Shown here: piece after piece, positions 37,793-47,232 of the stretch
How positions within the stretch are numbered: position 1 is the first letter of the stretch
Layout of the letters: every line of letters starts with the position of its first letter
NCBI GenBank assembly: GCA_003208835.1
Contig: QCVD01000018.1
Location: 1-50,173, forward strand
Direction: 5' to 3'
Origin: Synechococcus sp. AG-683-C23
GTDB taxonomy: Bacteria; Cyanobacteriota; Cyanobacteriia; PCC-6307; Cyanobiaceae
Length of the DNA: 50,173 nt
The notes under the pieces: model-generated
Told to the model about the DNA's origin: nothing
The model's database searches: none
The model's input: only the letters and a program-made list of their open reading frames with translations
Made by a program: the position numbers and the translations under genes

Positions 37793-38257
37793 GTGCCGGA
37801 CGAGCCCTGCCAATGCCCGGACTGCCAGAGGTTCTACCGGGAGCACGATCGCCTGATTCGTGAATCTCCCACCCTGAGACAGCAGCAAGAACTTAATTGG
37901 GCTGCATTGCAGTCGTTTCGCACCCTTTCCGGTCGAGTTCTCGAAGAGCTTCAGAAGCACAATGCTCCCTTGCAAACAGCTGAATCTTCAGCAGCCACTC
38001 CGGTAAGCCCAGCTAAAGCCCCGGACGAAGCCACCGATACGGTTCAGCAGGCCATTGCTGACCTTGAGAACATCAATGCCCACTTGTTCTCAATCGAGGC
38101 CTTGATGGAGCGTGTGTTTGACGTACGAGTTCCAGAGGATATCGAGCAAAAGTTCCGGGAAGTCGCTGGTGAATTGGCTCCAGATCCCTTAAACGTGGAT
38201 CGCTTACGTCTGAATCGATTGCTGCATCAAACCCCTGATTTGCCTGATCGTGGCTAA
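37793..38257 (+). CDS. Conserved hypothetical protein with N-terminal Cys motif, 154 aa
   Basis: The frame starts at GTG 37793 behind AGAGGGA. Residues 6-11 are CQCPDC, a possible metal site. A helical, charged middle follows (YREHDRLIRESPTLRQQQEL, TLSGRVLEELQKHN), then a proline/alanine linker and a second helical region (TVQQAIADLENINAHLFSIE, RVPEDIEQKFREVAGELAPD). No family is recognised. A strong bidirectional terminator follows. Codon use and the good ribosome binding site support the call. Confidence 0.7.
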   Translation: MPDEPCQCPDCQRFYREHDRLIRESPTLRQQQELNWAALQSFRTLSGRVLEELQKHNAPLQTAESSAATPVSPAKAPDEATDTVQQAIADLENINAHLFSIEALMERVFDVRVPEDIEQKFREVAGELAPDPLNVDRLRLNRLLHQTPDLPDRG

Positions 38258-38288
38258 GAGAGGTTTGAATTTGTCCTGGCTGTCTAAA

Positions 38289-38322
38289 TAAAAAAGCCCT
38301 GGTGTTGAACCAGGGCTTTTTT
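38289..38322. terminator. Bidirectional intrinsic terminator
   Basis: AAGCCCTGG (38294-38302) and CCAGGGCTT (38310-38318) form a stem around a TGTTGAA loop. An A-run lies upstream and a T-run downstream, so it can end transcripts from both the plus-strand hypothetical gene and the minus-strand glgP. Confidence 0.92.
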
Positions 38323-38328
38323 GATGGA

Positions 38329-40851
38329 TCAACGTGCGTCGCAGGTGATTTCTAGATGAAGTGGATCGACGTTCCAGATGTTCTTGCAGTACTCCCTGAT
38401 CGAACGATCGGAGGAGAAAAAGCCAGAACGGGCTGTATTAAGTACAGACATGCGCTGCCAATGCATTTGATCACTCCAGGCATGGCTTACTGCGTCTTGG
38501 GCTCGAACGTAATCAGCAAAATCGGCCATCACGTAGAAGGGGTCATGGCCCTTGAGGTTCTCCAGTAAAGGTCGGAATAGTTCTCCGTCTCCGTTGCTGA
38601 AGTGGCCCATCTCCACAAGGTGGAGGGCTTCCTGTAATTCCGGCATGGCCTCGATGAAGTCCCGAGGGCGATAACCACTTTGCTTAAGGGCGTTGATCTC
38701 TTCAACAGTCTTACCGAAGAGGAAGAAATTGTCCGCACCAACCATTTCGCGGATTTCAACGTTGGCGCCGTCGAGAGTTCCGATGGTGAGTGCACCGTTC
38801 ATGGCAAATTTCATGTTGCCAGTTCCGGAGGCTTCCTTACCTGCGGTGGAGATTTGCTCGGAGAGATCTGACCCTGGATAGACCTGCTCTCCCAACTTCA
38901 CGTTGTAGTCAGGCAAAAACACTACCCTGAGGCGACCGTCCATGTCCGGATCGGAATTGACAGTGTCGGCAATGCCATTAATGAAGCGAATAATCAACTT
39001 CGCCATGTAGTAGCCGGGGGCTGCCTTGCCACCAAAGACCACCGTGCGCGGAGCCATATCACCCCCCTGCCCATTTTTAATCCTTAGGTATTGGGTAATA
39101 ATTTGCAGTGCATTCAGATGTTGGCGCTTGTATTCGTGAATGCGCTTCACCTGCACATCGAAAAGGGTCGAAGGATCCACCAACACACCGGTGTTGCGAT
39201 GGACGTAGCTGGCTAGCTTCCGTTTCACGGACAGCTTGGTGCTTGCCCAATGCTCAAGAAATGCCTGGTCGTTTTGGCGTTCTTCTAGTTTGCGTAAGTT
39301 TTCCATGTTGGAAATCCAGTCGCTACCCACGTGCTCATCGAGCAAGGTGCTCAGTTCAGGGTTGGCGAGGGCCATCCACCGCCGGGGGGTGACGCCGTTG
39401 GTGATGTTGGTGAATTTGTCTGGCCATAGTTCAGCAAATTGCGGGAGAAGATCGCTTTTAACGAGATCGGAGTGCAGCGCTGCTACGCCGTTTACGTGAT
39501 GGGCACCAATCGTGGCGAGGTGGGCCATCCGAACGGCTTTGTCTCCTTCCTCATCAATGATCGAGAGCCGACTCAAAATGGCCTCATTACCTGGATACCG
39601 CAAGCGCACTTGTTGAAGGAAGCGGCGGTTGATTTCATAGATCAGTTCGAGGTGACGGGGCAGCAGGTTTCTGAACAGGTTCAGATCCCATTTCTCTAGG
39701 GCTTCCGGCAGCAGGGTGTGATTGGTATAGGCCACCGAGCGTGAAGTGATGTCCCAAGCGCGATCCCATTCCAAATGGCGATCATCGATCAGCAAACGCA
39801 TCAGTTCAGCGACGGCGATCGCTGGATGGGTGTCGTTCAGCTGAACGGTCCAATAGTCAGGAAAGTCTTCGGTTCTCAGGCCGCGATGGTCGAGGCTGCG
39901 CAGCATGTCCTGCAGCGAGCAGCTCACAAAGAAATGCTGCTGTTTCAGTCGCAGACGACGCCCTTCATGAGTGCCATCGTTGGGATAGAGCACTTTCGAG
40001 AGGGTTTCACTCCCCACTTTTTCTTCGACGGCACCGGAGTAATCGCCGATGTTGAAGGCATAAAAGTCGAAGCTTTCTGCGGCATCAGCGCGCCACAAAC
40101 GCAGGCGATCGCAAATGTTCACGCGGTAGCCAAGCACCGGCACGTCGTGGGGGATGCCAATGGCGTGTTCCGCAGGAATCCAGCGGGAGCGGTAGTCGCC
40201 TTTGTCATCGATGTAGCTCTCGGTACGGCCTCCAAAACCCACGAAGCACGATTCATCCGGTTGAGGCAGTTCCCAGGGCCAACCTCCTTTGAGCCATTTA
40301 TCGGTGATCTCCACCTGCCAGCCGTCGCGTATCAGCTGGTCAAAAATTCCAAACTCGTAGCGAATGCCGTACCCCGTCGCTGGAATCTTCAGACTTGCCA
40401 GTGATTCCATATAACAAGCAGCTAGCCGCCCCAAACCGCCATTTCCAAGACCTGGCTCTTCCTCCACATCGAGGATTTGCTGGAGCGATTCAATGCCGAA
40501 ATTGCGAAGTGCTTCTTCGGCCTCTTGCTGGATGCCCAAATTCAACAAATTGTTGTTTAGCTGGGGGCCGATTAAAAATTCAGCGGAGAAATAGGCCACC
40601 GACTTCTGTGGCTTGGCGCGCATCGCTTCAGTGGTGGCTAGGTATCGCACCATCAGGCGATCACGAACGGCGTAACTCATCGCCATATACAGATCGTGAC
40701 GACTGGCCGTCGATGCAAGCTTCCCGAGGGTGAAGAACAAATGCTCAGTCATGCCATCGAACACGCTTTTCGAGTCGAGCCCCACACGTTCAGGATCGTT
40801 ATGACAACCAGGTGTTGGCAGTCGTAGATCGAAGGGTTGGGACGAAGTCAT
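38329..40851 (-). CDS. glgP: Glycogen phosphorylase
   Basis: GlgP releases glucose-1-phosphate from glycogen, needed at night. The 840-aa protein starts at ATG 40851 (MTSSQPFDLRLPTPGCHNDP). It has YFSAEFLIGPQLNNNLLNLG, GNGGLGRLAACYMESLA, FGGKAAPGYYMAKLIIRFIN, and the pyridoxal-phosphate lysine in EASGTGNMKFAMNGALTIGT followed by LDGANVEI. A longer frame reaching 41019 lacks family similarity. Its start is divergent from the antiporter gene across about 290 bases. Confidence 0.97.
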   Translation of the reverse strand: MTSSQPFDLRLPTPGCHNDPERVGLDSKSVFDGMTEHLFFTLGKLASTASRHDLYMAMSYAVRDRLMVRYLATTEAMRAKPQKSVAYFSAEFLIGPQLNNNLLNLGIQQEAEEALRNFGIESLQQILDVEEEPGLGNGGLGRLAACYMESLASLKIPATGYGIRYEFGIFDQLIRDGWQVEITDKWLKGGWPWELPQPDESCFVGFGGRTESYIDDKGDYRSRWIPAEHAIGIPHDVPVLGYRVNICDRLRLWRADAAESFDFYAFNIGDYSGAVEEKVGSETLSKVLYPNDGTHEGRRLRLKQQHFFVSCSLQDMLRSLDHRGLRTEDFPDYWTVQLNDTHPAIAVAELMRLLIDDRHLEWDRAWDITSRSVAYTNHTLLPEALEKWDLNLFRNLLPRHLELIYEINRRFLQQVRLRYPGNEAILSRLSIIDEEGDKAVRMAHLATIGAHHVNGVAALHSDLVKSDLLPQFAELWPDKFTNITNGVTPRRWMALANPELSTLLDEHVGSDWISNMENLRKLEERQNDQAFLEHWASTKLSVKRKLASYVHRNTGVLVDPSTLFDVQVKRIHEYKRQHLNALQIITQYLRIKNGQGGDMAPRTVVFGGKAAPGYYMAKLIIRFINGIADTVNSDPDMDGRLRVVFLPDYNVKLGEQVYPGSDLSEQISTAGKEASGTGNMKFAMNGALTIGTLDGANVEIREMVGADNFFLFGKTVEEINALKQSGYRPRDFIEAMPELQEALHLVEMGHFSNGDGELFRPLLENLKGHDPFYVMADFADYVRAQDAVSHAWSDQMHWQRMSVLNTARSGFFSSDRSIREYCKNIWNVDPLHLEITCDAR

Positions 40852-40967
40852 GACGACGAATATCTGAGAGAGCGGCAGCCCTCGGGGGCAGCTGATTGAC
40901 TGATGTTGATGAGCTATCGCCGAATGTGCAGCACTAATTGTTGATATGCGAAGGATCGGGCCCAGCG

Positions 40968-40995
40968 TTGTTGGTCCCCTCAACGACCCCAACAA
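40968..40995. promoter_or_regulatory. Inverted repeat in the glgP/antiporter divergent region
   Basis: TTGTTGG (40968-40974) and CCAACAA (40989-40995) form a seven-base inverted repeat with a 14-base spacer, between the divergent glgP and antiporter starts. It could be an operator or an RNA hairpin. I cannot match it to a known regulator. The rest of 40852-41138 shows no gene. Confidence 0.35.
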
Positions 40996-41138
40996 GGCGA
41001 TTAACGATATCGCGTACAACGGTTTAGGCCCATTTCAGCCATCTCCCCTATCCGGTTGTTTCCGTTCAAAACGGTCCACCCTATGGACAGTCCATTGGAA
41101 GGATCACCATTAAGGTCGGCTCAGATTTGCCAGCCACG

Positions 41139-42515
41139 ATGCTGCTCCCTTCACTGCTGAGCGAAATCAGCAGTCATGACCTGGAGGTCGCCGAAACGCT
41201 GATCGGCATTCTCCGTTTTGTCCTCATTTTCGTTGGCGCGCGCACTCTTTCGGAAATTTTGGTTCGGCTCGAACTGCCCACCATTCTTGGTGAGCTGCTG
41301 GCTGGCGTGATCATTGGCGCCTCAGGGCTCCACTTGCTTGTTCCCCCTGAAACGCAAGTTCAACTCAGCGGAGCGTTTGCTGATGTGATTGCCGCAATGG
41401 CGCACATCCCAGCGGTAGAAGTGTCGGATTTGTATAACGAGAGTTTCGGGGCTCTTCAGTCGGTGGCCACCCTTGGCCTCTATTCACTTTTGTTCCTGAC
41501 TGGACTGGAGAGTGAGCTGGATGAGTTGATGGCTGTCGGGAAGCAGGCCTTCTCGGTGGCGGTGGTGGGCGTGGTGCTGCCCTTTGCCCTTGGAACCCTT
41601 GGCTTGATGAGCGTTTTCCACGTCGCTGCCATACCGGCCATTTTCGCAGGGGCATCGATGACGGCTACCAGTATTGGAATTACGGCCAGTGTGTTTGGAG
41701 AGCTGGGATATTTGCGGACCCGCGAGGGTCAGATTGTGATTGGCGCCGCTGTCCTCGACGACATCCTCGGCATAGTGATTTTGGCGGTTGTGGTGTCGTT
41801 GGGCACGGGTGGCAGCCTCGATATCGCTCCGATTATTCAATTAGTCGTCGCCGCGGTGTTGTTCGTCGTTGTGGCCCTTGTGCTGAGCCGTAAGGCAGCG
41901 CCAGCCTTCGATTGGGTGATTGATCAGCTCAATGCCCCCGGCGGCAAATTGGTGGGTTCCTATTTGTTGTTGGGTGCCAGTTGCTTTGCAGCCACAGCCA
42001 TTGGTTTAGAGGCGGCCCTCGGAGCATTCGCTGCTGGTTTGATCGCCAGCACCTCGAAGCATCGGAATGAAATTCAAGCGGCCGTGACTCCCATCGTTGG
42101 CTTATTCGCCACTGTGTTTTTCGTATTGGTGGGAGCAGGGATGGACTTATCGGTGATAAATCCTTCTGATCCAGAGGCTCGATCGGCCTTGGTGATTGCG
42201 GCCTTCTTATTTGTCGTTGCAGTCATCGGCAAGGTGGTCGCTGGGTGGGCCGTGTTTGGCAAAGAGCCCACTAACCATCTGGTCGTGGGGCTGGGCATGA
42301 TGCCCCGTGGCGAGGTCGGTTTAATTTTCCTCGGCCTCGGCACGGCGTCTGGATTGCTCAGCCCAGGGTTGGAAGCAGCGATTCTTTTGATGGTGATCGG
42401 CACCACCTTTTTGGCCCCGGTGCTGCTGCGGTTGGTGCTCAAAGACAAGCCGCCAGAGGACGGCAATCAGGTGCCCGAGGAGTTTGCTGCTGATCCCCTG
42501 GGGGGGGCGTCATGA
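41139..42515 (+). CDS. CPA2-family cation/proton antiporter (NapA/KefB-like)
   Basis: A 458-aa membrane protein with about 12 helices, probably exchanging Na+ or K+ for H+. Typical blocks are LELPTILGELLAGVIIGASG, SLLFLTGLESELDELMAVGK, AGASMTATSIGITASVFGEL, the paired-acid region GAAVLDDILGIVILAVVV (Asp-Asp, the ion site of electrogenic NapA types), LEAALGAFAAGLI and MMPRGEVGLIFLGLG. TTG 41127 would add four residues. No nucleotide-binding tail is present. The ion cannot be assigned from sequence alone. Confidence 0.9.
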   Translation: MLLPSLLSEISSHDLEVAETLIGILRFVLIFVGARTLSEILVRLELPTILGELLAGVIIGASGLHLLVPPETQVQLSGAFADVIAAMAHIPAVEVSDLYNESFGALQSVATLGLYSLLFLTGLESELDELMAVGKQAFSVAVVGVVLPFALGTLGLMSVFHVAAIPAIFAGASMTATSIGITASVFGELGYLRTREGQIVIGAAVLDDILGIVILAVVVSLGTGGSLDIAPIIQLVVAAVLFVVVALVLSRKAAPAFDWVIDQLNAPGGKLVGSYLLLGASCFAATAIGLEAALGAFAAGLIASTSKHRNEIQAAVTPIVGLFATVFFVLVGAGMDLSVINPSDPEARSALVIAAFLFVVAVIGKVVAGWAVFGKEPTNHLVVGLGMMPRGEVGLIFLGLGTASGLLSPGLEAAILLMVIGTTFLAPVLLRLVLKDKPPEDGNQVPEEFAADPLGGAS

Positions 42516-42535
42516 CCAGCCCATTCGGTTCCTGA

Positions 42536-42853
42536 TTAGTCCGCTCGCGACGCTGCGATCAACAACAAACTCCAGCCAATGGCGATGAATCCCAGACTGG
42601 AAGCCCAGCCTGGACCCAGGGCCCAGCTTGCGATGAGCTGGGTCACAACCCCAATAGCGAGTGCTAGCAACAGGCTGCTGACCACCAAGGTGATTTGACG
42701 CCACTCTTCTGAGAGCGGACTATCCGTAAGGCTTGCCTCAAACGCCGACAAGGGGCCGCTGAGGGGGACATACAGAGCTATGGCCCAAAGCAGGGCCCCT
42801 CGCCACATTGATGGATCGGCGAGTGGTCCACCAAAGGCGATGTAGTCCTGCAT
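42536..42853 (-). CDS. Small conserved membrane protein, 105 aa
   Basis: A protein with three hydrophobic segments (ALLWAIALYVPLSGPLSAF; TLVVSSLLLALAIGVVTQLI; SSLGFIAIGWSLLLIAAS) and no motif I recognise. Its stop lies 21 bases from the antiporter stop (convergent), and its ATG is 12 bases from the divergent hydrolase start. Confidence 0.7.
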   Translation of the reverse strand: MQDYIAFGGPLADPSMWRGALLWAIALYVPLSGPLSAFEASLTDSPLSEEWRQITLVVSSLLLALAIGVVTQLIASWALGPGWASSLGFIAIGWSLLLIAASRAD

Positions 42854-42865
42854 TCGAACTTTGGA

Positions 42866-43777
42866 ATGATTTGTCTAGCATCGCTCCTCCTGCCTGTCGT
42901 CGTGGAGATCAGCCCCTGGAGCCATCTCGGCCATGCCGTGCACGCGGTGTGTCAACAACCGGATCAGCCGGTTCCCTCTGATCGACCTGCAATTTTGTTG
43001 GTCCATGGCTTTGGGGCATCCACCGATCATTGGCGGCACAACATTCCTGTGTTGTCCCGAAGCCATCAGGTCCACGCCATCGATTTGCTCGGGTTTGGTC
43101 GTAGTGCCAAGCCAGCCAGCCTCAGCTATGGCGGTGCCCTTTGGCGTGATCAGCTCGTGGCCTATGTGCATGAGCGGATTGGGCGTCCGACGGTGATCGT
43201 GGGTAACTCCCTTGGGGGTTTTGCAGCCCTCGCTGCTGGCGCTGCTCTTTGTGAGAACTGTGCTGGTGTTGTGCTTCTCAACGCAGCCGGTCCATTCAGT
43301 GATGAACAAAAACCCCCAAAGGGTTGGGGTGCTATCGCCAGGAAAACCATTGGAACCGCCTTCTTGAAGAGCCCCGTCGTTCAACGACTCCTGTTCGAGA
43401 ACCTGCGTCGTCCGGCCACGATCAGGCGTACCTTGAACCAGGTGTATGTGGATAAAACCAATGTGGACGACTGGCTAGTGGAGGCGATCCGACGCCCGTC
43501 CATGGACCCTGGTGCCTTCGGAGTGTTCCGCACGGTATTTGACATCCCCAGTGGTCAGCCCCTGGATGAATTATTTGCTGAGCTCACTGCCCCCTTGTTG
43601 CTGTTGTGGGGCATCCGTGATCCCTGGATCAATGCCCCTGGGCGTCGTTCCACATTTCAACGCCATGCTCCAAAGGCCACCACGGAGGTGGTGTTGGACG
43701 CCGGTCATTGTCCCCACGATGAGGTTCCGGAGCAGGTGAATGCGGCCTTACAGACATGGTTAGCTGAACTCAATTGA
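42866..43777 (+). CDS. Alpha/beta-fold hydrolase
   Basis: A 303-aa serine hydrolase of the haloperoxidase/epoxide-hydrolase-like type. The oxyanion region LLVHGFGASTDHWRHNIPVL, nucleophile elbow GNSLGG (Ser), an acidic residue in LLLWGIRDPWI and the catalytic His in DAGHCPHDE are all present. ATG 42866 follows GGA; a GTG at 42902 would remove a hydrophobic leader and may be the real start. The substrate is unknown. Cyanobacterial relatives are often predicted to be esterases acting on pigments or lipids. Confidence 0.88.
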   Translation: MICLASLLLPVVVEISPWSHLGHAVHAVCQQPDQPVPSDRPAILLVHGFGASTDHWRHNIPVLSRSHQVHAIDLLGFGRSAKPASLSYGGALWRDQLVAYVHERIGRPTVIVGNSLGGFAALAAGAALCENCAGVVLLNAAGPFSDEQKPPKGWGAIARKTIGTAFLKSPVVQRLLFENLRRPATIRRTLNQVYVDKTNVDDWLVEAIRRPSMDPGAFGVFRTVFDIPSGQPLDELFAELTAPLLLLWGIRDPWINAPGRRSTFQRHAPKATTEVVLDAGHCPHDEVPEQVNAALQTWLAELN

Positions 43778-43850
43778 GCGATCTGCGGCTAAAGCTCCAT
43801 CCCGGCGCTAGGCCAGACAGTGCAACCTTGCTCTCCTTTGGCGGACGCCG

Positions 43851-44699
43851 ATGACCCTCATGCAACAATCCGCGCCCTACGCGCACTGGGAGTTTGTGCA
43901 CCCTGAAACAGGTGACCGTCTCAGGATTATTCCCGAACGCGGCGGCATCGTGAGCGAGTGGCGTTGTAACGGTCGCGAAGTCGTTTATTTCGACCAAGAG
44001 CGTTACGCCAATCCGGCGAACAGTATCCGTGGCGGGATCCCTGTGCTATTCCCGATCTGCGGCAACTTGCCTGGAGATCTGCTGCAAGTTGATGGTCAAG
44101 ACCACACGCTGCAGCAGCATGGTTTTGCTCGCAATTTGCCATGGCAGTTGCAGGTTCTTGACGACCAGCAAGGGGTGCGGGTCAGCCTCTCCAGCACGGA
44201 AGACACGTTGAAGGCCTATCCCTTTGCGTTTGAGGTCGCCATGGATGTGCGTCCGACGCCGGGGGCGTTGGAGATCACAACCACCATTCAGAACCGCAGC
44301 TCTGCGGAGATGCCCTTCAGCTTTGGGTTGCATCCGTACTTCAACATCAGCGACCTGTCCCAAACCCGTTTGACAGGTTTGGCAGATCGCTGCCTGAATC
44401 ACTTGGAGATGGCCGATGCGGAGACCGCTGCTCAGCTGACACGACTTCCAGAGGGAGTGGACTTTTTGTGCCGGCCGGCTGGTCCGGTCACCCTGGTCGA
44501 CGATGCAACGGGGGCGCAGCTCCAGCTTCAGCATCAAGACCCGATGGACCTCACCGTTGTTTGGACGGAGCCTCCCCGCAAAATGGTGTGCCTGGAACCC
44601 TGGACCGGCCCGCGTCAGTCCCTGGTGAGCGGTGATCGCAAATTGGTCTTGCCGCCTGGGGGTGAGCAGACCCTCTCCTGTCGCTATGCCCTGGTCTGA
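43851..44699 (+). CDS. Aldose-1-epimerase / hexose-6-phosphate mutarotase-like protein
   Basis: A 282-aa galactose-mutarotase-fold protein. It shows the sugar-binding text RGGIVSEWRCNGREVVYFDQ, RGGIPVLFPICGNLPG, LQQHGFARNLPWQL, the catalytic His in FGLHPYFN and the late Glu in VCLEPWTGP. It probably interconverts anomers of a hexose or hexose phosphate. Its last 16 bases overlap the convergent glcE stop region. ATG 43860 is an alternative start. Confidence 0.87.
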   Translation: MTLMQQSAPYAHWEFVHPETGDRLRIIPERGGIVSEWRCNGREVVYFDQERYANPANSIRGGIPVLFPICGNLPGDLLQVDGQDHTLQQHGFARNLPWQLQVLDDQQGVRVSLSSTEDTLKAYPFAFEVAMDVRPTPGALEITTTIQNRSSAEMPFSFGLHPYFNISDLSQTRLTGLADRCLNHLEMADAETAAQLTRLPEGVDFLCRPAGPVTLVDDATGAQLQLQHQDPMDLTVVWTEPPRKMVCLEPWTGPRQSLVSGDRKLVLPPGGEQTLSCRYALV

Positions 44700-45871
44700 T
44701 GCTGATCAACCCCGGGTAGCCGTCCTCGGTTGAGTTGCTGGAGGGGATCAAACTGACGTTTGACAGCTTCAATCACCGGCCGAGCTGGTGTATCCCTCCA
44801 AGCCGCCAATGGTTGATCTCTGGATTGCACCAGCACCATCAGCTGTCCTCCTAGGGATTCCACTTGGCGGCGTAGGGCTTCGATTTGGAAGGACGGTGCA
44901 GCGCTGCTGCACCAGCCATCGCCGCAGCCGGCTCCTGCGGCAATCTCCCAAGACCAACCTTTGAGGGAGGCCATCGCCTCATGGGCGATTAATTGATGCA
45001 AGGTTGCTGCGGGGAGTACCAGGCGCAGCAACTGGGCTGGCTTTTGGCAAGCCATGGCCACCTCTAGTGGGGTGCTGCATGGTCTGGATTCGGCTTGCAA
45101 GCCATGCTCTGCTGCGAGGGACTGAAGCCGGTTGAGCTGATCCCGAACGGCTTGATCCGACACGCTGCTCAACACCAGTCGCAGCGCCCAGGTGCCATCC
45201 CCTGGGTTGGACCAATCGCAGCGTTCTGGAGTGAGGGTGGAGAGCAGCAGTGCTGCGCGAAAGCTTTCCAGGTGGCTCAGGTCACCCGTCAGCAGGAGGG
45301 CCGCGTGGGCGGGTCGTATTGGCTGCACCCGCAGGGTGACATCAGTGATGAGGGCCAGGCTTCCCCAGCTACCGCACAGCAGCCGCATTAAGTCGTACCC
45401 AGCCACATTTTTGACAACACGACCGCCCGCTTTTGCGGCTGTTCCGTCACTGCGAAGCAGTCCAATGCCGATGATTTGGTCCCGGATACCCAGGTGGCGT
45501 TGACGCAGGCCACCGGAGAGCCCGCGGGCCACGAGCCCACCAATCGTTCCCGCCCGTGAGTCAGAGCCATCGGTTGTCGTTGGCTCCCCGCCGCGAGGCC
45601 AGTCCACGGGTAGCCACTGATGCTGCGCTGCCAGCAGACGTTGCAGGTGTTCAAGGGGGAGTCCTGCCTCCACGGTGATGGTGAGATCGTCCACGGCGTG
45701 GTCGATCACCTGATTTACTCGCTGGCAGCTGAGCACTGCATGCCCGGGATCTAGGGCTGGCCCCCAGTCCAGACGGGTTCCTTGTCCACTGGGGATCCAG
45801 GGGGTGGAGTCTTGATGCCACTGGCGCACCAGGGTGATCAGCTCCGCTCGGGTTGCAGGAATATGGTTCAC
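44684..45871 (-). CDS. glcE: Glycolate oxidase/dehydrogenase FAD-binding subunit GlcE
   Basis: GlcE is the second FAD-linked subunit of glycolate dehydrogenase, which oxidises photorespiratory glycolate to glyoxylate. The 395-aa protein has the PCMH-type FAD domain: TPWIPSGQGTRLDWGP, LTITVEAGLPLEHLQRLL, AGTIGGLVARGLSGGLR, and GGRVVKNVAGYDLMRLLCGS with a following GSLALITDVTLR. It is divergent from the four-carbon sugar kinase gene by 14 bases. glcF lies just beyond that gene on the same strand; glcD is not in the window. Confidence 0.92.
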   Translation of the reverse strand: MNHIPATRAELITLVRQWHQDSTPWIPSGQGTRLDWGPALDPGHAVLSCQRVNQVIDHAVDDLTITVEAGLPLEHLQRLLAAQHQWLPVDWPRGGEPTTTDGSDSRAGTIGGLVARGLSGGLRQRHLGIRDQIIGIGLLRSDGTAAKAGGRVVKNVAGYDLMRLLCGSWGSLALITDVTLRVQPIRPAHAALLLTGDLSHLESFRAALLLSTLTPERCDWSNPGDGTWALRLVLSSVSDQAVRDQLNRLQSLAAEHGLQAESRPCSTPLEVAMACQKPAQLLRLVLPAATLHQLIAHEAMASLKGWSWEIAAGAGCGDGWCSSAAPSFQIEALRRQVESLGGQLMVLVQSRDQPLAAWRDTPARPVIEAVKRQFDPLQQLNRGRLPGVDQHQTRA

Positions 45872-45885
45872 GGCACGATGGTGCC

Positions 45886-47232
45886 ATGAAGGTTGTGGTG
45901 ATCGACGACGACCCCACCGGCTCGCAGACGGTGCATAGCTGTCTGCTCTTGCTGCGTTGGGATGTGGAAGCCATGCGCGGTGGTTTGCGCCATGGCTCGC
46001 CGTTGCTGTTTGTGCTTGCCGATACGCGTTCCCTCACGCCGGATGCCGCAGCGCAACGCAACCGGGAGATCGTCACCAACCTTGAAAAGGCTTTGGCTGA
46101 GGAAGGTCTCGATCGCTCGGAGATTCAGCTTGTCAGTCGCGGTGATTCCACCCTGCGTGGCCATGGTGTGGTGGAGCCAGCTGTGTTGGAGAGTTGTTTT
46201 GGTCCTTTTGCGGCCACGTTGCACGTGCCAGCGTTTCTTGAGGGGGGGCGAACCACCGTGAATAGCGTTCATCTGCTCCATGGGGAGCCCGTTCATACCA
46301 CCCCTTTTGCCAAGGATCGTTTGTTCGGATTCAGCACCAGTGATCTCCCCCACTGGTTGGAGCAGAAGAGTGCTGGTGCCATTTGTGCGGCTGATGTGGT
46401 GAAAGTCAGCCTCGAAGACTTGGATCAGGCTTTAACAGGGGGGATGCCCCACTTGATCCAACGGTTAGCGGCCCTGCAAGGGAATGCCGCGGTGGTGGTG
46501 GATGCGGAGCATCAATCGCAACTTGCTGCCCTTGCGGCTGCTGTGCTGGCCTTGAAGGGCGAGCGGCGGTTTTTGTTCCGCTCAGCGGCCAGTTTGGTAA
46601 GAGCTTTGGCCGACCCTGGTCCCCAGCCTTTGGATTCCGCTGGCTTGGCCCGGTTGCGTCGACGTGGTCCCAACGGGGATCAGTTGCCTGGTTTGGTGAT
46701 GGTGGGCTCCCATGTTCCGCTGGCTGATCAGCAGCTGATGCGGTTGCTGCAGGATCCCCGCTGCATCGGCCTTGAACTGCCTGTGCGACGCATCGCTCGG
46801 GTGCTGGCAGGTGGGACGCCGGATCTGTTGTTGGCGGATTTGGAGCGGGAGTGGTGCGAGCAACTTCAAGCCCTGCTTCAGTCGGGTCAAACGCCGGTGT
46901 TGTTCACCAGCCGCGGTGAAATCAGATTGGTCAGCGCTTCGGAGGGGCGCTTGTTATCTCAAACCCTCGCGCGCCTTATGGGGCGTCTCGCTAGGGCCGT
47001 AGTACCTGGTTTGGGCTACTTGATCAGCAAGGGGGGGATCACCACTCAAACCTTGTTGGCGGATGGGTTGGGTCTGGAGGCCGTTGAGCTGGAGGGTCAG
47101 TTGATGCCTGGGTTATCGCTTGTTCGCCCTTCAGTGGGTGTAGCGCGGACGCTACCGATCCTCACGTTCCCTGGCAATCTCGGTACCGACAGCAGCTTGT
47201 TCGAGGCTTGGCAATGGATGCAAGCCGGCTGA
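45886..47232 (+). CDS. Four-carbon acid sugar kinase-like protein (DUF1537/OtnK type)
   Basis: A 448-aa protein with the two-domain layout of four-carbon acid sugar kinases (OtnK/DtnK). The N-terminal substrate domain begins VVIDDDPTGSQTVHS and contains VSRGDSTLRGHGVVEPAV. The C-terminal nucleotide domain has VMVGSHVPLADQQLMRLL, FTSRGEIRL, YLISKGGITTQTLLADG and FPGNLGTDSSL. Characterised members phosphorylate threonate, erythronate or 2-oxotetronate. Whether that holds here is unknown; its place between glcE and glcF suggests a link to glycolate/glycerate metabolism. ATG 45886 starts 14 bases from glcE. The last 81 bases overlap glcF on the other strand. Confidence 0.88.
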   Translation: MKVVVIDDDPTGSQTVHSCLLLLRWDVEAMRGGLRHGSPLLFVLADTRSLTPDAAAQRNREIVTNLEKALAEEGLDRSEIQLVSRGDSTLRGHGVVEPAVLESCFGPFAATLHVPAFLEGGRTTVNSVHLLHGEPVHTTPFAKDRLFGFSTSDLPHWLEQKSAGAICAADVVKVSLEDLDQALTGGMPHLIQRLAALQGNAAVVVDAEHQSQLAALAAAVLALKGERRFLFRSAASLVRALADPGPQPLDSAGLARLRRRGPNGDQLPGLVMVGSHVPLADQQLMRLLQDPRCIGLELPVRRIARVLAGGTPDLLLADLEREWCEQLQALLQSGQTPVLFTSRGEIRLVSASEGRLLSQTLARLMGRLARAVVPGLGYLISKGGITTQTLLADGLGLEAVELEGQLMPGLSLVRPSVGVARTLPILTFPGNLGTDSSLFEAWQWMQAG

